From: Halorubrum lipolyticum DSM 21995
GTDB taxonomy: Archaea; Halobacteriota; Halobacteria; Halobacteriales; Haloferacaceae
Direction: 5' to 3'
Assembly: GCF_000337375.1 (NCBI RefSeq)
Contig: NZ_AOJG01000001.1
Span: 53,908 to 87,625 of the forward strand
DNA length: 33,718 nucleotides
The position numbers were made by a program, and so were the translations under genes. Position 1 is the stretch's first letter. The number at the start of each line of letters is the position of its first letter. The notes below the pieces were generated by a model. The model did not search any database. It was not told the DNA's origin and worked only from the letters and a program-made list of their open reading frames with translations. Positions 1 through 6,857 of the stretch are shown here, piece by piece.

Positions 1-13
1 TCGTGCCGGCCCA
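1..13. repeat. Left copy of 13-bp terminal direct repeat (candidate att core)
   Basis: TCGTGCCGGCCCA is identical to the last 13 bases of the window (33706-33718). It reads like the end of a tRNA gene (T-stem 3' strand, acceptor strand ending in CCA) and is followed by a pyrimidine-rich tract (28-45) like a transcription terminator. With an integrase next to the other copy, the simplest reading is attL/attR, or the att core of a circular form. Without the flanks, a circular-assembly overlap cannot be excluded, although 13 bp is short for one. Confidence 0.7.
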
Positions 14-17
14 TAGG

Positions 18-27
18 ATACATATAC
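18..27 (+). promoter_or_regulatory. TATA-like element upstream of the early operon
   Basis: The AT-rich run ATACATATAC lies about 60 bases before the ATG at 87, and GAGGTGG (75-81) precedes that ATG. This fits an archaeal promoter with a short leader and a Shine-Dalgarno site. The element sits only a few bases inside the att repeat, so integration would change what lies upstream of it. Confidence 0.4.
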
Positions 28-86
28 CTTTTCCACCTTTTTCTTACACTTAGAGGCACTCTCGCGTCGGTTCACGAGGTGGGGTT

Positions 87-428
87 ATGAGCAGTGTCGA
101 GCGGCAGATCGATGTCGATCTCGACGCTGACGGAAACGCGGCGCGCGCCGTCGTCGAAGAGCGGCGCGAGCTAGAGATCGCGGAGCTGTTCAACGATAAC
201 GGAGAGCTGCGGCTCTGGCAGGACGGTGCCGGCTGGAACGGCTACGTCCGTGAGGTCGTCGACGGTGAGACCCGCTACTACGCGGTGAACACGCGGTTCG
301 ACGAGGACGAGTGGATATCGAAGATCCGCTGTGGCGAGAGAGCGGTCCACGACGCGATCCGGAAGCACATCAAGGACAGGCACGCGGGTGGCGTCGGAAA
401 CTTCGTCAAGAGGTGTTCGCCGCCATGA
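87..428 (+). CDS. Hypothetical acidic protein, first gene of the early operon
   Basis: This 113-aa protein is not recognised. It is acidic (Asp/Glu-rich), has no predicted TM segment, and carries a central stretch rich in Trp/Tyr (LWQDGAGWNGYVREV, about residues 42-56) that suggests a small beta fold. The start is supported by GAGGTGG just upstream. The stop overlaps the next start through ATGA (425-428), which implies translational coupling to the SWIM protein. Its position, first in an operon that later encodes PCNA, suggests an early or DNA-metabolism role, but nothing in the sequence shows a function. Confidence 0.75.
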   Translation: MSSVERQIDVDLDADGNAARAVVEERRELEIAELFNDNGELRLWQDGAGWNGYVREVVDGETRYYAVNTRFDEDEWISKIRCGERAVHDAIRKHIKDRHAGGVGNFVKRCSPP

Positions 429-889
429 GCGCCGAGACCTCCGTCGAGGCTCACCGCGAGCAGATCGCGAACCGACTGGGCGAGCCGGATCGGCTTCGCT
501 TCCCGACCGGATGGACGATGTCCTCCAGCTGGCAGCGCGCTCAGGCGGCGCCGTCGAAGGTCGGCGCCGCGAATCCGGCCGAGTTCGACGTGCTACTCGG
601 CTACGTCGACGACGACGGCCTCGCGAAACACCGCGTGCTGTTCGCGCTCTACGAGGGCAACCTCGTCGCTGAGTGCGAGTGCGACGGCTACCGCTTCCGC
701 GGGTGGTGCGCTCACGTCGCGCTGCTCTGGTGGAAGTGGAGCCGCGAGGATCTCGCTGTGACCGACCTCGATGCGGGTCGGACCCACCTGTCGCCGCCGT
801 GGTGGCTCTCGGTCGACGACGCCGAGCGAGATCGCGTCGGCGCCGAGCCCGACCACCCGGTCGCAGCTGACGGAGGTGTCGAGCAGTGA
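425..889 (+). CDS. SWIM-type zinc-finger protein
   Basis: This 154-aa protein carries the SWIM signature CxCx(n)CxH: C84-x-C86 and C95-x-H97, in a context (ECECDGYRFRGWCAH) typical of this zinc-binding fold. SWIM fingers bind DNA or protein partners and occur in recombination-linked proteins. Short haloarchaeal SWIM proteins are common on plasmids and proviruses. I chose the ATG at 425 over upstream in-frame starts because it forms an ATGA overlap with the preceding stop. The stop overlaps a GTG at 886 in the same way. The C-terminal third (PPWWLSVDD and onward) is acidic and unassigned. A role in replication or recombination is inference from context. Confidence 0.85.
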   Translation: MSAETSVEAHREQIANRLGEPDRLRFPTGWTMSSSWQRAQAAPSKVGAANPAEFDVLLGYVDDDGLAKHRVLFALYEGNLVAECECDGYRFRGWCAHVALLWWKWSREDLAVTDLDAGRTHLSPPWWLSVDDAERDRVGAEPDHPVAADGGVEQ

Positions 890-1161
890 CCTCCGTTTCG
901 ACTGTTTCACGTGGAACAACTGGAACGTACGAGTCGTACGGATCTACGACCCCGTCGTACGACACCGATTCGCCGTCTATCGAAGCCTTCGACAGCTCTA
1001 CCTCTGAATCTCCGAAGTCGTACGAAGGTACGGGGGTGTGTGAGAAACGGCGCCCTCGTAGCGCACACGAGTGTGTGAGCGCGAACTTAGCGCGGCGCGC
1101 GCGCTGCCGCGCATTATGCGGCCGTGGCCGTGCTCGCAGGCGTAGCGGGGTGGCGGCATGA
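886..1161 (+). CDS. Doubtful small ORF spanning a repeat-rich region
   Basis: A 91-aa frame opens with a GTG overlapping the SWIM stop (GTGA) and closes with a TGA overlapping the next ATG (ATGA at 1158), exactly as real genes in this operon do. Its content is unconvincing: a Ser/Thr/Tyr-rich first half, then an Arg/Cys/Ala-rich tail unlike the acidic neighbours, with odd codon use (TTA, CGC, TGC). The DNA holds a parS-like palindrome, repeated GTCGTACG and GC-rich hairpins (1091-1111). It may be a non-coding centromere or origin-like segment that happens to stay open. If translated, it resembles no family I know. Confidence 0.3.
   Translation: MTSVSTVSRGTTGTYESYGSTTPSYDTDSPSIEAFDSSTSESPKSYEGTGVCEKRRPRSAHECVSANLARRARCRALCGRGRARRRSGVAA
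903..918. other. parS-like palindrome (bacterial ParB/Spo0J site)
   Basis: TGTTTCACGTGGAACA equals the bacterial chromosomal parS consensus (TGTTNCACGTGAAACA type; GTTTCACGTGGAAC is the form known in actinobacteria). It lies at the edge of a repeat-rich 250-bp segment inside the early operon. No ParA or ParB homologue is visible in the window. The match is seen directly; a partition function is inference. Confidence 0.45.
925..1026. repeat. GTCGTACG/ACGTACGA iterons
   Basis: GTCGTACG occurs at 933-940, 954-961 and 1017-1024, with a related ACGTACGA at 925-932, directly after the parS-like site. GC-rich inverted repeats follow (CGCGGC at 1091-1096 with GCCGCG at 1106-1111; CGCATTATGCG at 1110-1120). 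Clustered short palindromes next to a centromere-like motif suggest a protein-binding array (partition, origin or operator). Evidence is positional only. Confidence 0.4.
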
Positions 1162-1754
1162 GCCGTCTCGACTGGCCGGCGGGCTTCGAGCGGACGCCGG
1201 AGTCGGAGCGCGAGCGGAACCGGAGCTTCGAGGCGACGCTCGGATCGACGACGTCGGAGCTCGAGACCGAGATGGACCGGATGGGCGTCGACCACTGGCG
1301 AGCGTCGATCGGGAACGCTCACACGAAGTCGAACGGGCTCCCGCTCCACAACGCGAACCCGGACGACCCCGGCTTCGTGCTGCGGTGGACCGACGACGAG
1401 GAGCAGTTCGCGGTGGCGTGCGACGCGTCGCCGAAGCTGCGAGACAACGTCCGATACGTGCTCAAGTGGGTCAACGAGACGCGGATGCGGAGCCAACGGC
1501 CGGTGAAGACGGGCGACTCGGAGTTCGCTGCAGCGCGGCTCCCGCCGGGAGACGAACCCCACGGAGACGCCGTCGCGACGAGCAGCGTGGCAGAACCAGC
1601 CTACAAGGTGCTCGGCGTCACGTCCGACGCCTCGGAAGGAGAGATCCGAGTCGCGTACCGCGAGCGGTTGATGGAGGTCCACCCCGACCACGGCGGTTCG
1701 GAGGAGGAGTTGAGCCGCGTTCGCGAGGCGAAGGAGGTGATGCTCGATGAGTGA
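1158..1754 (+). CDS. J-domain (DnaJ-like) protein
   Basis: This 198-aa protein has a C-terminal J-domain, about residues 147-196: YKVLGV at the start of helix I, then LMEVHPDHGG with the diagnostic HPD at 175-177, which stimulates Hsp70 (DnaK) ATPase. The N-terminal 145 residues are not a known DnaJ region; they contain a basic/aromatic stretch (residues 98-116) that could bind DNA or a replication protein. J-domains at the C-terminus of otherwise novel proteins recur in haloarchaeal viruses, probably recruiting host DnaK to remodel replication or assembly complexes (inference). The start overlaps the preceding stop (ATGA). The end overlaps the next gene by 8 nt. Confidence 0.85.
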   Translation: MSRLDWPAGFERTPESERERNRSFEATLGSTTSELETEMDRMGVDHWRASIGNAHTKSNGLPLHNANPDDPGFVLRWTDDEEQFAVACDASPKLRDNVRYVLKWVNETRMRSQRPVKTGDSEFAAARLPPGDEPHGDAVATSSVAEPAYKVLGVTSDASEGEIRVAYRERLMEVHPDHGGSEEELSRVREAKEVMLDE

Positions 1755-2286
1755 CTCGCGAGTCGCAAAGGCGGAGATCAGCGACGCGGAGCTGCTCGCG
1801 GCGCTCGAAGAGGCGGAGGAGGAGTACGGGTCGATGGCGGAAGCGCTCCGGAACGCGGTCAAGACGGCCTATGCCGGCGATGACGACGACGTCGACGGCG
1901 AGCGACTCAACGACGAGAACGACCTGCCGGTGAAAGCCCGCGAAGGGTACCACAAGCTGGTCGAGTGGGCCGAGGTCGGCGGTCGGCTCGAACTCGACAC
2001 GGCGACTTCGATCCTCGCGAACCACCTGAACATCCCAAAGAAGGGCGTGGAAGGGCGGATCATCAAGCCGCTGGTGGGCGCGAACGTGCTCTGGAAGGAC
2101 TGGTCGTATGAGAACGTGTGGGTCGTCGTCGGAACGCTCGACGGCGAGCCGCTCGGGACGGAGACAGCGCCCGATCCGTCCGAAACGGAACCGACCGAGG
2201 CCGAGATCGCGACGGACGGTGGCGGGGTTCGCGAGCGGCTCGACGAGCTGGCCGCGGCCGGCGCGGAGGTGGCCGATGGCGAGTAG
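1747..2286 (+). CDS. Hypothetical protein, possible winged helix
   Basis: This 179-aa acidic protein has an N-terminal helical, Glu-rich region (residues 10-45). A central segment (about 70-125, SILANHLNIPKKGVEGRI followed by a Trp/Val-rich beta stretch) has the pattern of a helix-turn-helix plus wing. The C-terminal tail is Asp/Glu/Ala-rich and likely disordered. No family is recognised with confidence. It overlaps the J-domain gene by 8 nt and the next gene by 11 nt, so it is translated within the same operon. A DNA-binding role is a guess from the central pattern. Confidence 0.7.
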   Translation: MSDSRVAKAEISDAELLAALEEAEEEYGSMAEALRNAVKTAYAGDDDDVDGERLNDENDLPVKAREGYHKLVEWAEVGGRLELDTATSILANHLNIPKKGVEGRIIKPLVGANVLWKDWSYENVWVVVGTLDGEPLGTETAPDPSETEPTEAEIATDGGGVRERLDELAAAGAEVADGE

Positions 2287-2503
2287 AGAGCGCGTTGTCG
2301 GCGCCGCCGAGAACGTCGACAAGCGCGGTCCGTCCGACCTGGATCCCTACGAGGTCGACACAGACGAGCGGCGGGTCGTGTCGGCGTACTGCTGTACGTG
2401 CGAGGAGACGGCGACGCTGCTGCTTGAGGTGGGCGACGACTCGCCGTGGGAGCACGACAAGAAGCACGCGAGCCACACGGTCGAGTACTGGAGGGAAGCA
2501 TGA
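2276..2503 (+). CDS. Small CxxC/His zinc-binding-like protein
   Basis: This 75-aa protein contains SAYCCTCEE followed by a His cluster (HDKKHASH near the C-terminus), giving a possible C-x2-C...H-x(n)-H zinc site like a small zinc finger. I chose the ATG at 2276 because it overlaps the preceding gene's end by 11 nt, as is usual here. Its stop overlaps the next ATG (ATGA at 2500). Haloarchaeal elements carry many such micro-proteins, mostly of unknown role and often regulatory. No specific function is assigned. Confidence 0.7.
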   Translation: MASRERVVGAAENVDKRGPSDLDPYEVDTDERRVVSAYCCTCEETATLLLEVGDDSPWEHDKKHASHTVEYWREA

Positions 2504-2802
2504 GCGTCGACGAGACGCCGACGGAGGCGGCGCAGGAGCAGCCGACCGTCCTCGATGTCGACGTGGTCGGCGACCGAGCGCTGGCGACAGCAGAGCGCGG
2601 CGACGTCTCGGTCGTCGTGGAGGCGCCGGCGGGGATCTCCGCCGAGGAGTTGGAGCAGACGTTGTCGGGGGTGCCGGAGAGTATCGAGCGGACGACTGAG
2701 CGGTTTGCGAAGACGACGACCATGAGTGCCAACACCACCGAAATCGATGGGGGTACCGACGCCGAGGACGCGACTGACGACGACCTCGGAGGTGGTGCCT
2801 GA
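2500..2802 (+). CDS. Hypothetical acidic protein upstream of PCNA
   Basis: This 100-aa protein has a Thr/Glu/Gln-rich start, a compact middle (about residues 16-72, alternating Val/Ala strands and a helix with EELEQTLSGVPESIERTTERF) and a strongly acidic tail. No family is recognised. It starts by ATGA overlap with the preceding gene and ends in TGATG, sharing a base with the PCNA start, so translational coupling to PCNA is likely. A role as a clamp-associated or regulatory peptide is only suggested by this position. Confidence 0.65.
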   Translation: MSVDETPTEAAQEQPTVLDVDVVGDRALATAERGDVSVVVEAPAGISAEELEQTLSGVPESIERTTERFAKTTTMSANTTEIDGGTDAEDATDDDLGGGA

Positions 2803-3653
2803 TGGCAGCTGCTGACGCGGAAGCGACAGACGACGAGAGCGCTGAGGAGCCGGAATCTGGAACGGAATCGGCCGAGGGGATGACGGTGATCGTTCGGGCG
2901 GAAGTGCTGCAGCAGGTGGTTGACCAGCTACTGACGGTCGTCGACGAGGCGATCTTCCGGATCGGCTACGACGGGCTCGCGGTCGCGGCGGTCGATCCGG
3001 CGAACGTGGGTATGGTCGATCTCGACGTGGAGTCCGGAGCGTTCGAGTCGGTCGGCGACGGGATGTTCCCGATCGGGCTGAATCTGCAGCGGCTCGATGA
3101 CTACATCGACGGTGCGAGCGGGGCGGACCCGGTGACGCTGTCGTACCGGCCGGAGATGCGGTCGATCTGCATCGAGCACACGAACGTCGAGGTGGAGATG
3201 GCCGGGATCGATCCGGACGCGATCCGCGGTGAGCCCGACATCCCGGACCTCGATCCCAGCGTGGAGTTCACGACCGACGCGGGAGTGTTCAGGGACGCGG
3301 TCGAGAGCGCGGAACTCGTCAGCGACTACGTCGAGCTCGAGGCGGTCGTCGACGACCAGGAGCTGGTCGTGAGCGGTATCGGCGACACCGACAAGATCGA
3401 GACGGTTCTCGGCCCCGACGAGCTCCCGGAAGCGAGCTTCGAGTCGGACGCGGTGTCGATGTACTCGGTCGCCTATCTGGTCGGCGGATCCACAGGGGGG
3501 AGCAAGTACAAGGGCCTCCTGAAACCGCTAGACAAGGGAACGGACCTCCGTGTCGAGTTCTCCCAAGAACATCCCGTGAAGATGCACTACGACTTCGCGG
3601 ACGGCTTCGGGCACGTGACCGTGATGCTGGCGCCGCGGATTCAGAACAGGTGA
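2802..3653 (+). CDS. pcn: DNA polymerase sliding clamp (PCNA)
   Basis: This 283-aa protein matches archaeal/eukaryotic PCNA, which forms a trimeric ring that tethers polymerases, ligase and FEN1 to DNA. The two-domain pattern is visible after a roughly 26-residue acidic extension: domain 1 (VIVRAEVLQQVVDQLLTVVD; GYDGLAVAAVDPANVGMVDLD), an inter-domain loop rich in Asp/Pro near residues 145-155, and domain 2 ending in the conserved C-terminus (HYDFADGFGHVTVMLAPRI). Host haloarchaeal clamps are about 247 aa, so the N-terminal extension is extra. No polymerase is encoded here, so the clamp probably redirects the host replisome. It lies mid-operon and is coupled by TGATG. Confidence 0.95.
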   Translation: MAAADAEATDDESAEEPESGTESAEGMTVIVRAEVLQQVVDQLLTVVDEAIFRIGYDGLAVAAVDPANVGMVDLDVESGAFESVGDGMFPIGLNLQRLDDYIDGASGADPVTLSYRPEMRSICIEHTNVEVEMAGIDPDAIRGEPDIPDLDPSVEFTTDAGVFRDAVESAELVSDYVELEAVVDDQELVVSGIGDTDKIETVLGPDELPEASFESDAVSMYSVAYLVGGSTGGSKYKGLLKPLDKGTDLRVEFSQEHPVKMHYDFADGFGHVTVMLAPRIQNR

Positions 3654-3660
3654 TGACGGT

Positions 3661-4182
3661 GTGGAGACCTATCACCTCAGAGAGAACCGCGTGCAGCCGT
3701 TCGCGCGGTTCGAACACGCGAAGCCCGGTCACGGGAGCGGCGCCGGCTACGAGCGCTGGCGGTCGACCGAACACCGCCCGCACACGGCGAGCACCGGTCG
3801 CGAAGACGTCTACGTCGCGCACCACCGGCTGCTCGCTGTCGTCGAGTGCTACTCGCTCGACGAGCCGATCGAGTCGGTGCTCGACGATCTCGCAAAGAAG
3901 GACGTGCACCACCGGAACGGCGTCAAGTGGGACAACCGTCCGGAGAACATCGAGCCGGTCGAGCACGCTCGGCACGCGTCGATCACGCAGGAGCAGGTTC
4001 GAGCGTGGGCGGAAGACGAGAAGCGAGAGCAGCGCCAGCGTGCAGCTGGCGTCTCGGACGGCGATCTCTGCGACGGGTGCGGCGAGCCGGCGGAACCGCT
4101 CGCGACATCGCCAGGATTCGCCGGTGAGCGGTGTCTGGAGTGCGCGAAACAGGAGTCGGATGGTGAGCCGATCGAAGTCTAA
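3661..4182 (+). CDS. HNH endonuclease-like protein with zinc ribbon
   Basis: This 173-aa protein contains an HNH_3-type core about residues 82-108: HHRNGVKWDNRPENIEP, with HH at 83-84 and the Asn residues of the beta-beta-alpha metal fold. A C-terminal zinc ribbon follows (C137-x2-C140 and C158-x2-C161). The family nicks or cleaves DNA and includes homing enzymes and phage packaging-associated nucleases. I chose GTG 3661 because it lies 8 bases after the PCNA stop and no better start is in frame. A role in DNA processing during replication is inference. It could also be a selfish homing nuclease. Confidence 0.85.
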   Translation: METYHLRENRVQPFARFEHAKPGHGSGAGYERWRSTEHRPHTASTGREDVYVAHHRLLAVVECYSLDEPIESVLDDLAKKDVHHRNGVKWDNRPENIEPVEHARHASITQEQVRAWAEDEKREQRQRAAGVSDGDLCDGCGEPAEPLATSPGFAGERCLECAKQESDGEPIEV

Positions 4183-4194
4183 CGGAGGTCACCA

Positions 4195-4749
4195 ATGAGC
4201 GAATCCAGACTACACAGCGACGGAGATGACGAACCGCACCCGGAAGAGCGAGACGAGACGCGGGCGGCGCTGCTCGAGGCCGTCGAAGAGCACGAGACCG
4301 ACGAAATACCGGGGGGTGCTCAAGTCGGCGCAGTGCTCACGACGGCGACCGAGAACGTGGAGTACAGGCTGACGTTCGTGATCGAGACGCTCCTGCAGCT
4401 GATGGCTGAGGGCGCGCTCTACGAGTCTGCCGACGGTCAGCTGAGGCCAACTACCCCGGAGCTCGTCACGGACGGCGGGGACCGGGACGAAGACCTGGAG
4501 CGGATGTCGAAGTCGATGGAGCGGGTCGCAGAGGCGATGGAGCTACAGAACGCGTTGCTTCTGCAGCTGGTGCAGGACCAGCGGCGCGAAGCAGACCGGG
4601 ATCACCACGAGGAGCGGTCGAGGTCGGACCGTGCGACGGCGACGGCGGTTGCTGACTCGTACGGGGACCTGTACGGCGGGTCGATCGGCTCGTGGGAGTT
4701 CAAGCCGGTCGCTGAGCAGGTGGAGCAGATGGGTGATTACGATGGGTAA
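4195..4749 (+). CDS. Hypothetical wHTH/coiled-coil protein
   Basis: This 184-aa protein starts at an ATG preceded by GGAGGT (4184-4189), one of the clearest Shine-Dalgarno sites in this operon. Residues 20-85 look like a winged helix (VGAVLTTATENVEYRLTFVI and LLQLMAEGALYESADGQLRP), as in small archaeal regulators. Residues 100-145 form a Met/Leu/Glu-rich coiled coil (ERMSKSMERVAEAMELQNAL). The C-terminus is disordered and Tyr/Gly-rich. It could be a regulator or DNA-tethering protein that multimerises through the coil. No named family is recognised. Confidence 0.7.
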   Translation: MSESRLHSDGDDEPHPEERDETRAALLEAVEEHETDEIPGGAQVGAVLTTATENVEYRLTFVIETLLQLMAEGALYESADGQLRPTTPELVTDGGDRDEDLERMSKSMERVAEAMELQNALLLQLVQDQRREADRDHHEERSRSDRATATAVADSYGDLYGGSIGSWEFKPVAEQVEQMGDYDG

Positions 4750-4855
4750 CTCCGAGATCGTCCTTCGGAACATGGACCGGGAGGAGGAGAAGCGACTGAT
4801 CGCGGATCTGACCGAGATCGGCTACAAGCGCGAGGTGATCCGCGTGGAGCGCTGA
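4742..4855 (+). CDS. 37-aa micro-protein closing the early operon
   Basis: The ATG at 4742 overlaps the preceding stop by 8 nt. The product is a charged peptide (about 37 aa) with a clear amphipathic pattern, MDREEEKRLIADLTEIGYKR, resembling ribbon-helix-helix or other tiny regulators. It is the last gene before the strand switch. Its length makes the call tentative, but the coupling and haloarchaeal codon use favour expression. Confidence 0.5.
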   Translation: MGNSEIVLRNMDREEEKRLIADLTEIGYKREVIRVER

Positions 4856-4994
4856 GCGCAAATAGCGTGAGTGCGAAACGTCGTTACGATTCTGACCCAA
4901 TTATGTCTGCCCCGTTTCGTGATGTCGTCTTGTTGATTGAGGCTGTTACTTCGAAATACAGAGTCACAGGGATTGCTTTTTGTGACGATTGTAC
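4856..4994. terminator. Convergent intergenic region with T-rich ends
   Basis: These 139 bases separate the early operon (+) from the protease gene (-). GCTGAGCGC with nearby GCG repeats follows the last stop, and a T-run (GCTTTTTG, 4975-4982) fits archaeal U-tract termination of the + transcript. No gene is visible. Confidence 0.4.
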
Positions 4995-6464
4995 CTAGGC
5001 AGCACCGGAGCCATAGCTTCCAGTCCGAGTGGTAACATCATCTTCCAGTAACCGTTCAACATGTGCCCAGTCGTTGTGACCGCTCCCCGATGAATACGTA
5101 TAGCATTCCGGATTATAATCGGCGCATTCAAAATTGTAATTCATAACGCTTGGATATTCATCCTTTGATATCGACCTGGAATCAACGCCATCATAGATGG
5201 CAGATGATAACCCGAGTGCATGGCCAAGTTCATGCATTGTAGCGTGTCCAGATGACCATATCCCGGAGCCTTGGATCACATATCCTCCACGAGTAGCTGT
5301 TCCACCAACGTCAGATCCAGTCACATCCTCTATATATAATGAATTGTGAGTTCCATCATCGACATCAGCAGTGTGTTGGTAATAGTCACTCTCTATGTAC
5401 TCTCTGCGGGACATTTTATTTGGGACGTCCACAGAACCATCGATATAGAAGTGCAGACGGATTCCGGTGCCGTCGTCAACAGGGCTCTCTGCGAACGCAT
5501 CTTGAACATAGAGCATCGCCGCAGTATCTGGTGCGTATCCTTCTAGCCAGTTAACCCTCACAATTATATCCTTAGTGTCGGCAGACAGATTCTCATTGTT
5601 GCTTTCCATTCTATCGGGAAATCCATCTCCATCAGAGTCTTTCCCCTGGAAATTCGTTGAGTCAAGTGGATTAGAGAGATGGAGACGGTCACCCGGCTCG
5701 GAAAGTCCTTCCATTGTGTCTGATGAGAGATTTGAAACAGGAGTCACAGCATAATAATCCGAATATTGGTCACTATATGTGTTGTAATCCATCGGATCAG
5801 ATCGTATCTCTATCTCTTTAGAATCAATTAATCCGTCTTCATCAGTATCTGCAGAGTTCGGATCGGTATCGTATTCGCTTATTTCCTCAGAATCGGAAAG
5901 TCCGTCTCCATCAGTATCTTTGTCAGTTGGGTCGGTGTTATGGAAGTTGATCTCTGCAAAATCAGCTACTCCATCTCCATCGGTATCCGAAGAAAGTGGG
6001 TCAGTATCGTGCTCGTTGATTTCTTCGTAATCATATAGTCCGTCTCCATCACTGTCTGCCTCCTTCGGATAGATCTCTGCATAATCAGAGAACCCGTCCC
6101 CATCACTATCCTTAGTTAACGGGTCCGTGTCATACTCATTGATCTCTTCAGAATCGGAGAGTCCATCGCCGTCTGTGTCCCTGTCAGACGGATCAGTACC
6201 ATACTCATTCATCTCCTCAGAATCGGAGAGACCGTCTCCGTCCGTATCTTCATCAAACGGGTCGGTATCGTAAATAAAGTATTCGTCGTAGTCAGAGACA
6301 CCGTCGTTATCGGTGTCAACTAGATCGTTAGACAAAACCTGGGGACTTTGGGTAACAACGTAGGCTGTAGAAGAAACAGCGACGATCATCAAGACAACAA
6401 AAAAGATCAGCATTTGTGAGCTAAGTATACCGCGTTGATCGGAACCTATTGAATCGGATGACAT
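4995..6464 (-). CDS. Surface metzincin-like protease with thrombospondin type 3 repeats
   Basis: This 489-aa protein has a short N-terminus ending QRG, then a 20-residue hydrophobic segment (about 13-36) acting as signal anchor or archaellin/pilin-type signal. Residues 48-225 hold eight D-x-D-x-DG loops (TDGDGLSDSEE type) of calcium-binding thrombospondin type 3 repeats, with a ninth near residue 275. A C-terminal protease domain carries HELGHALGL (411-419) and SVMNY (439-443, Met-turn), the zinc site and Met-turn of metzincins. The usual third His of HExxHxxGxxH is replaced by Ser, so another ligand is needed or activity is altered. GC is much lower than in the flanking operons, suggesting recent acquisition. 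It probably acts outside the cell on the S-layer, competitors or receptors. Confidence 0.8.
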   Translation of the reverse strand: MSSDSIGSDQRGILSSQMLIFFVVLMIVAVSSTAYVVTQSPQVLSNDLVDTDNDGVSDYDEYFIYDTDPFDEDTDGDGLSDSEEMNEYGTDPSDRDTDGDGLSDSEEINEYDTDPLTKDSDGDGFSDYAEIYPKEADSDGDGLYDYEEINEHDTDPLSSDTDGDGVADFAEINFHNTDPTDKDTDGDGLSDSEEISEYDTDPNSADTDEDGLIDSKEIEIRSDPMDYNTYSDQYSDYYAVTPVSNLSSDTMEGLSEPGDRLHLSNPLDSTNFQGKDSDGDGFPDRMESNNENLSADTKDIIVRVNWLEGYAPDTAAMLYVQDAFAESPVDDGTGIRLHFYIDGSVDVPNKMSRREYIESDYYQHTADVDDGTHNSLYIEDVTGSDVGGTATRGGYVIQGSGIWSSGHATMHELGHALGLSSAIYDGVDSRSISKDEYPSVMNYNFECADYNPECYTYSSGSGHNDWAHVERLLEDDVTTRTGSYGSGAA

Positions 6465-6477
6465 TATTGAGTGAGAG

Positions 6478-6490
6478 TATTATAAAATAA
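6478..6490 (-). promoter_or_regulatory. TATA box of the protease gene
   Basis: TATTATAAAATAA, read on the minus strand as TTATTTTATAATA, lies about 14-26 bases upstream of the ATG at 6464. This is the spacing of a leaderless archaeal transcript and supports that start. Confidence 0.6.
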
Positions 6491-6676
6491 GTCAACTTAA
6501 AGATTCTTAGAGCCTATCAGAAGTGGTAGTTAGCTGTTATTGAAATCGGATATCTGGGTTCCCAGAGTGTACCTTCGGTATCTGGTTTTTGCACGCCTCT
6601 GTTCCCATTCTGCTACCTCGAGATATTTGGCGTACAGAATACGGGGGTTATCTGAACACCTACATTAGAACTAAGT

Positions 6677-6698
6677 TTAGGCCTAACTATAGGCCTAT
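6677..6698. promoter_or_regulatory. Twin palindromic operator TTAGGCCTAA / ATAGGCCTAT
   Basis: Two perfect 10-bp palindromes (6677-6686 and 6689-6698) share the core TAGGCCTA, with centres 12 bp apart, and end 6 bp before the ATG of the AbrB-like gene. This is the layout of a dimer-pair autoregulatory site. The AT-rich sequence around them may also serve as the TATA element. Confidence 0.6.
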
Positions 6699-6704
6699 AC
6701 AGAC

Positions 6705-6857
6705 ATGGCGAAAACGAGAGTCAGTCAGGGGGCGAACGGGCAGTACAAAGTGACGGTTCCGAAGGGGCTCGCCGAGGCGATGGACCTCGATGGAAAGAGG
6801 CTCGAGTGGAAGGTCAAATCGGGAAGCTCTCTAGAGGTGACAGTCGTCGATGAGTAA
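6705..6857 (+). CDS. AbrB/SpoVT-like (swapped-hairpin) DNA-binding protein
   Basis: This 50-aa protein has the AbrB/MazE swapped-hairpin pattern: a KVTVPKGLAEAMDLDGKRLEW core, in which the TVPK(x)LAE segment corresponds to the conserved TIPKxxR motif, followed by beta strands (LEVTVVDE). Such proteins dimerise and bind palindromic promoter DNA, often their own. Its stop overlaps the serine recombinase start by 8 nt, so the two are a coupled pair, and the twin palindrome just upstream is a natural target. It could be an antitoxin relic, but the partner is a recombinase, not a toxin. I infer that it represses recombinase expression. Confidence 0.75.
   Translation: MAKTRVSQGANGQYKVTVPKGLAEAMDLDGKRLEWKVKSGSSLEVTVVDE

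Noticed and set aside
593..919. Minus-strand frame beginning MFHVKQ
   Set aside because: This start resembles peptides read through parS sites in bacteria, because it translates the parS-like palindrome. The frame is antisense to the SWIM gene, so the DNA site and not the peptide is of interest.
171..1862. 563-codon open frame on the minus strand
   Set aside because: It lies opposite several coupled plus-strand genes with recognised domains (SWIM, J-domain), is Arg-rich and low in complexity, and is a typical antisense shadow in GC-rich DNA.
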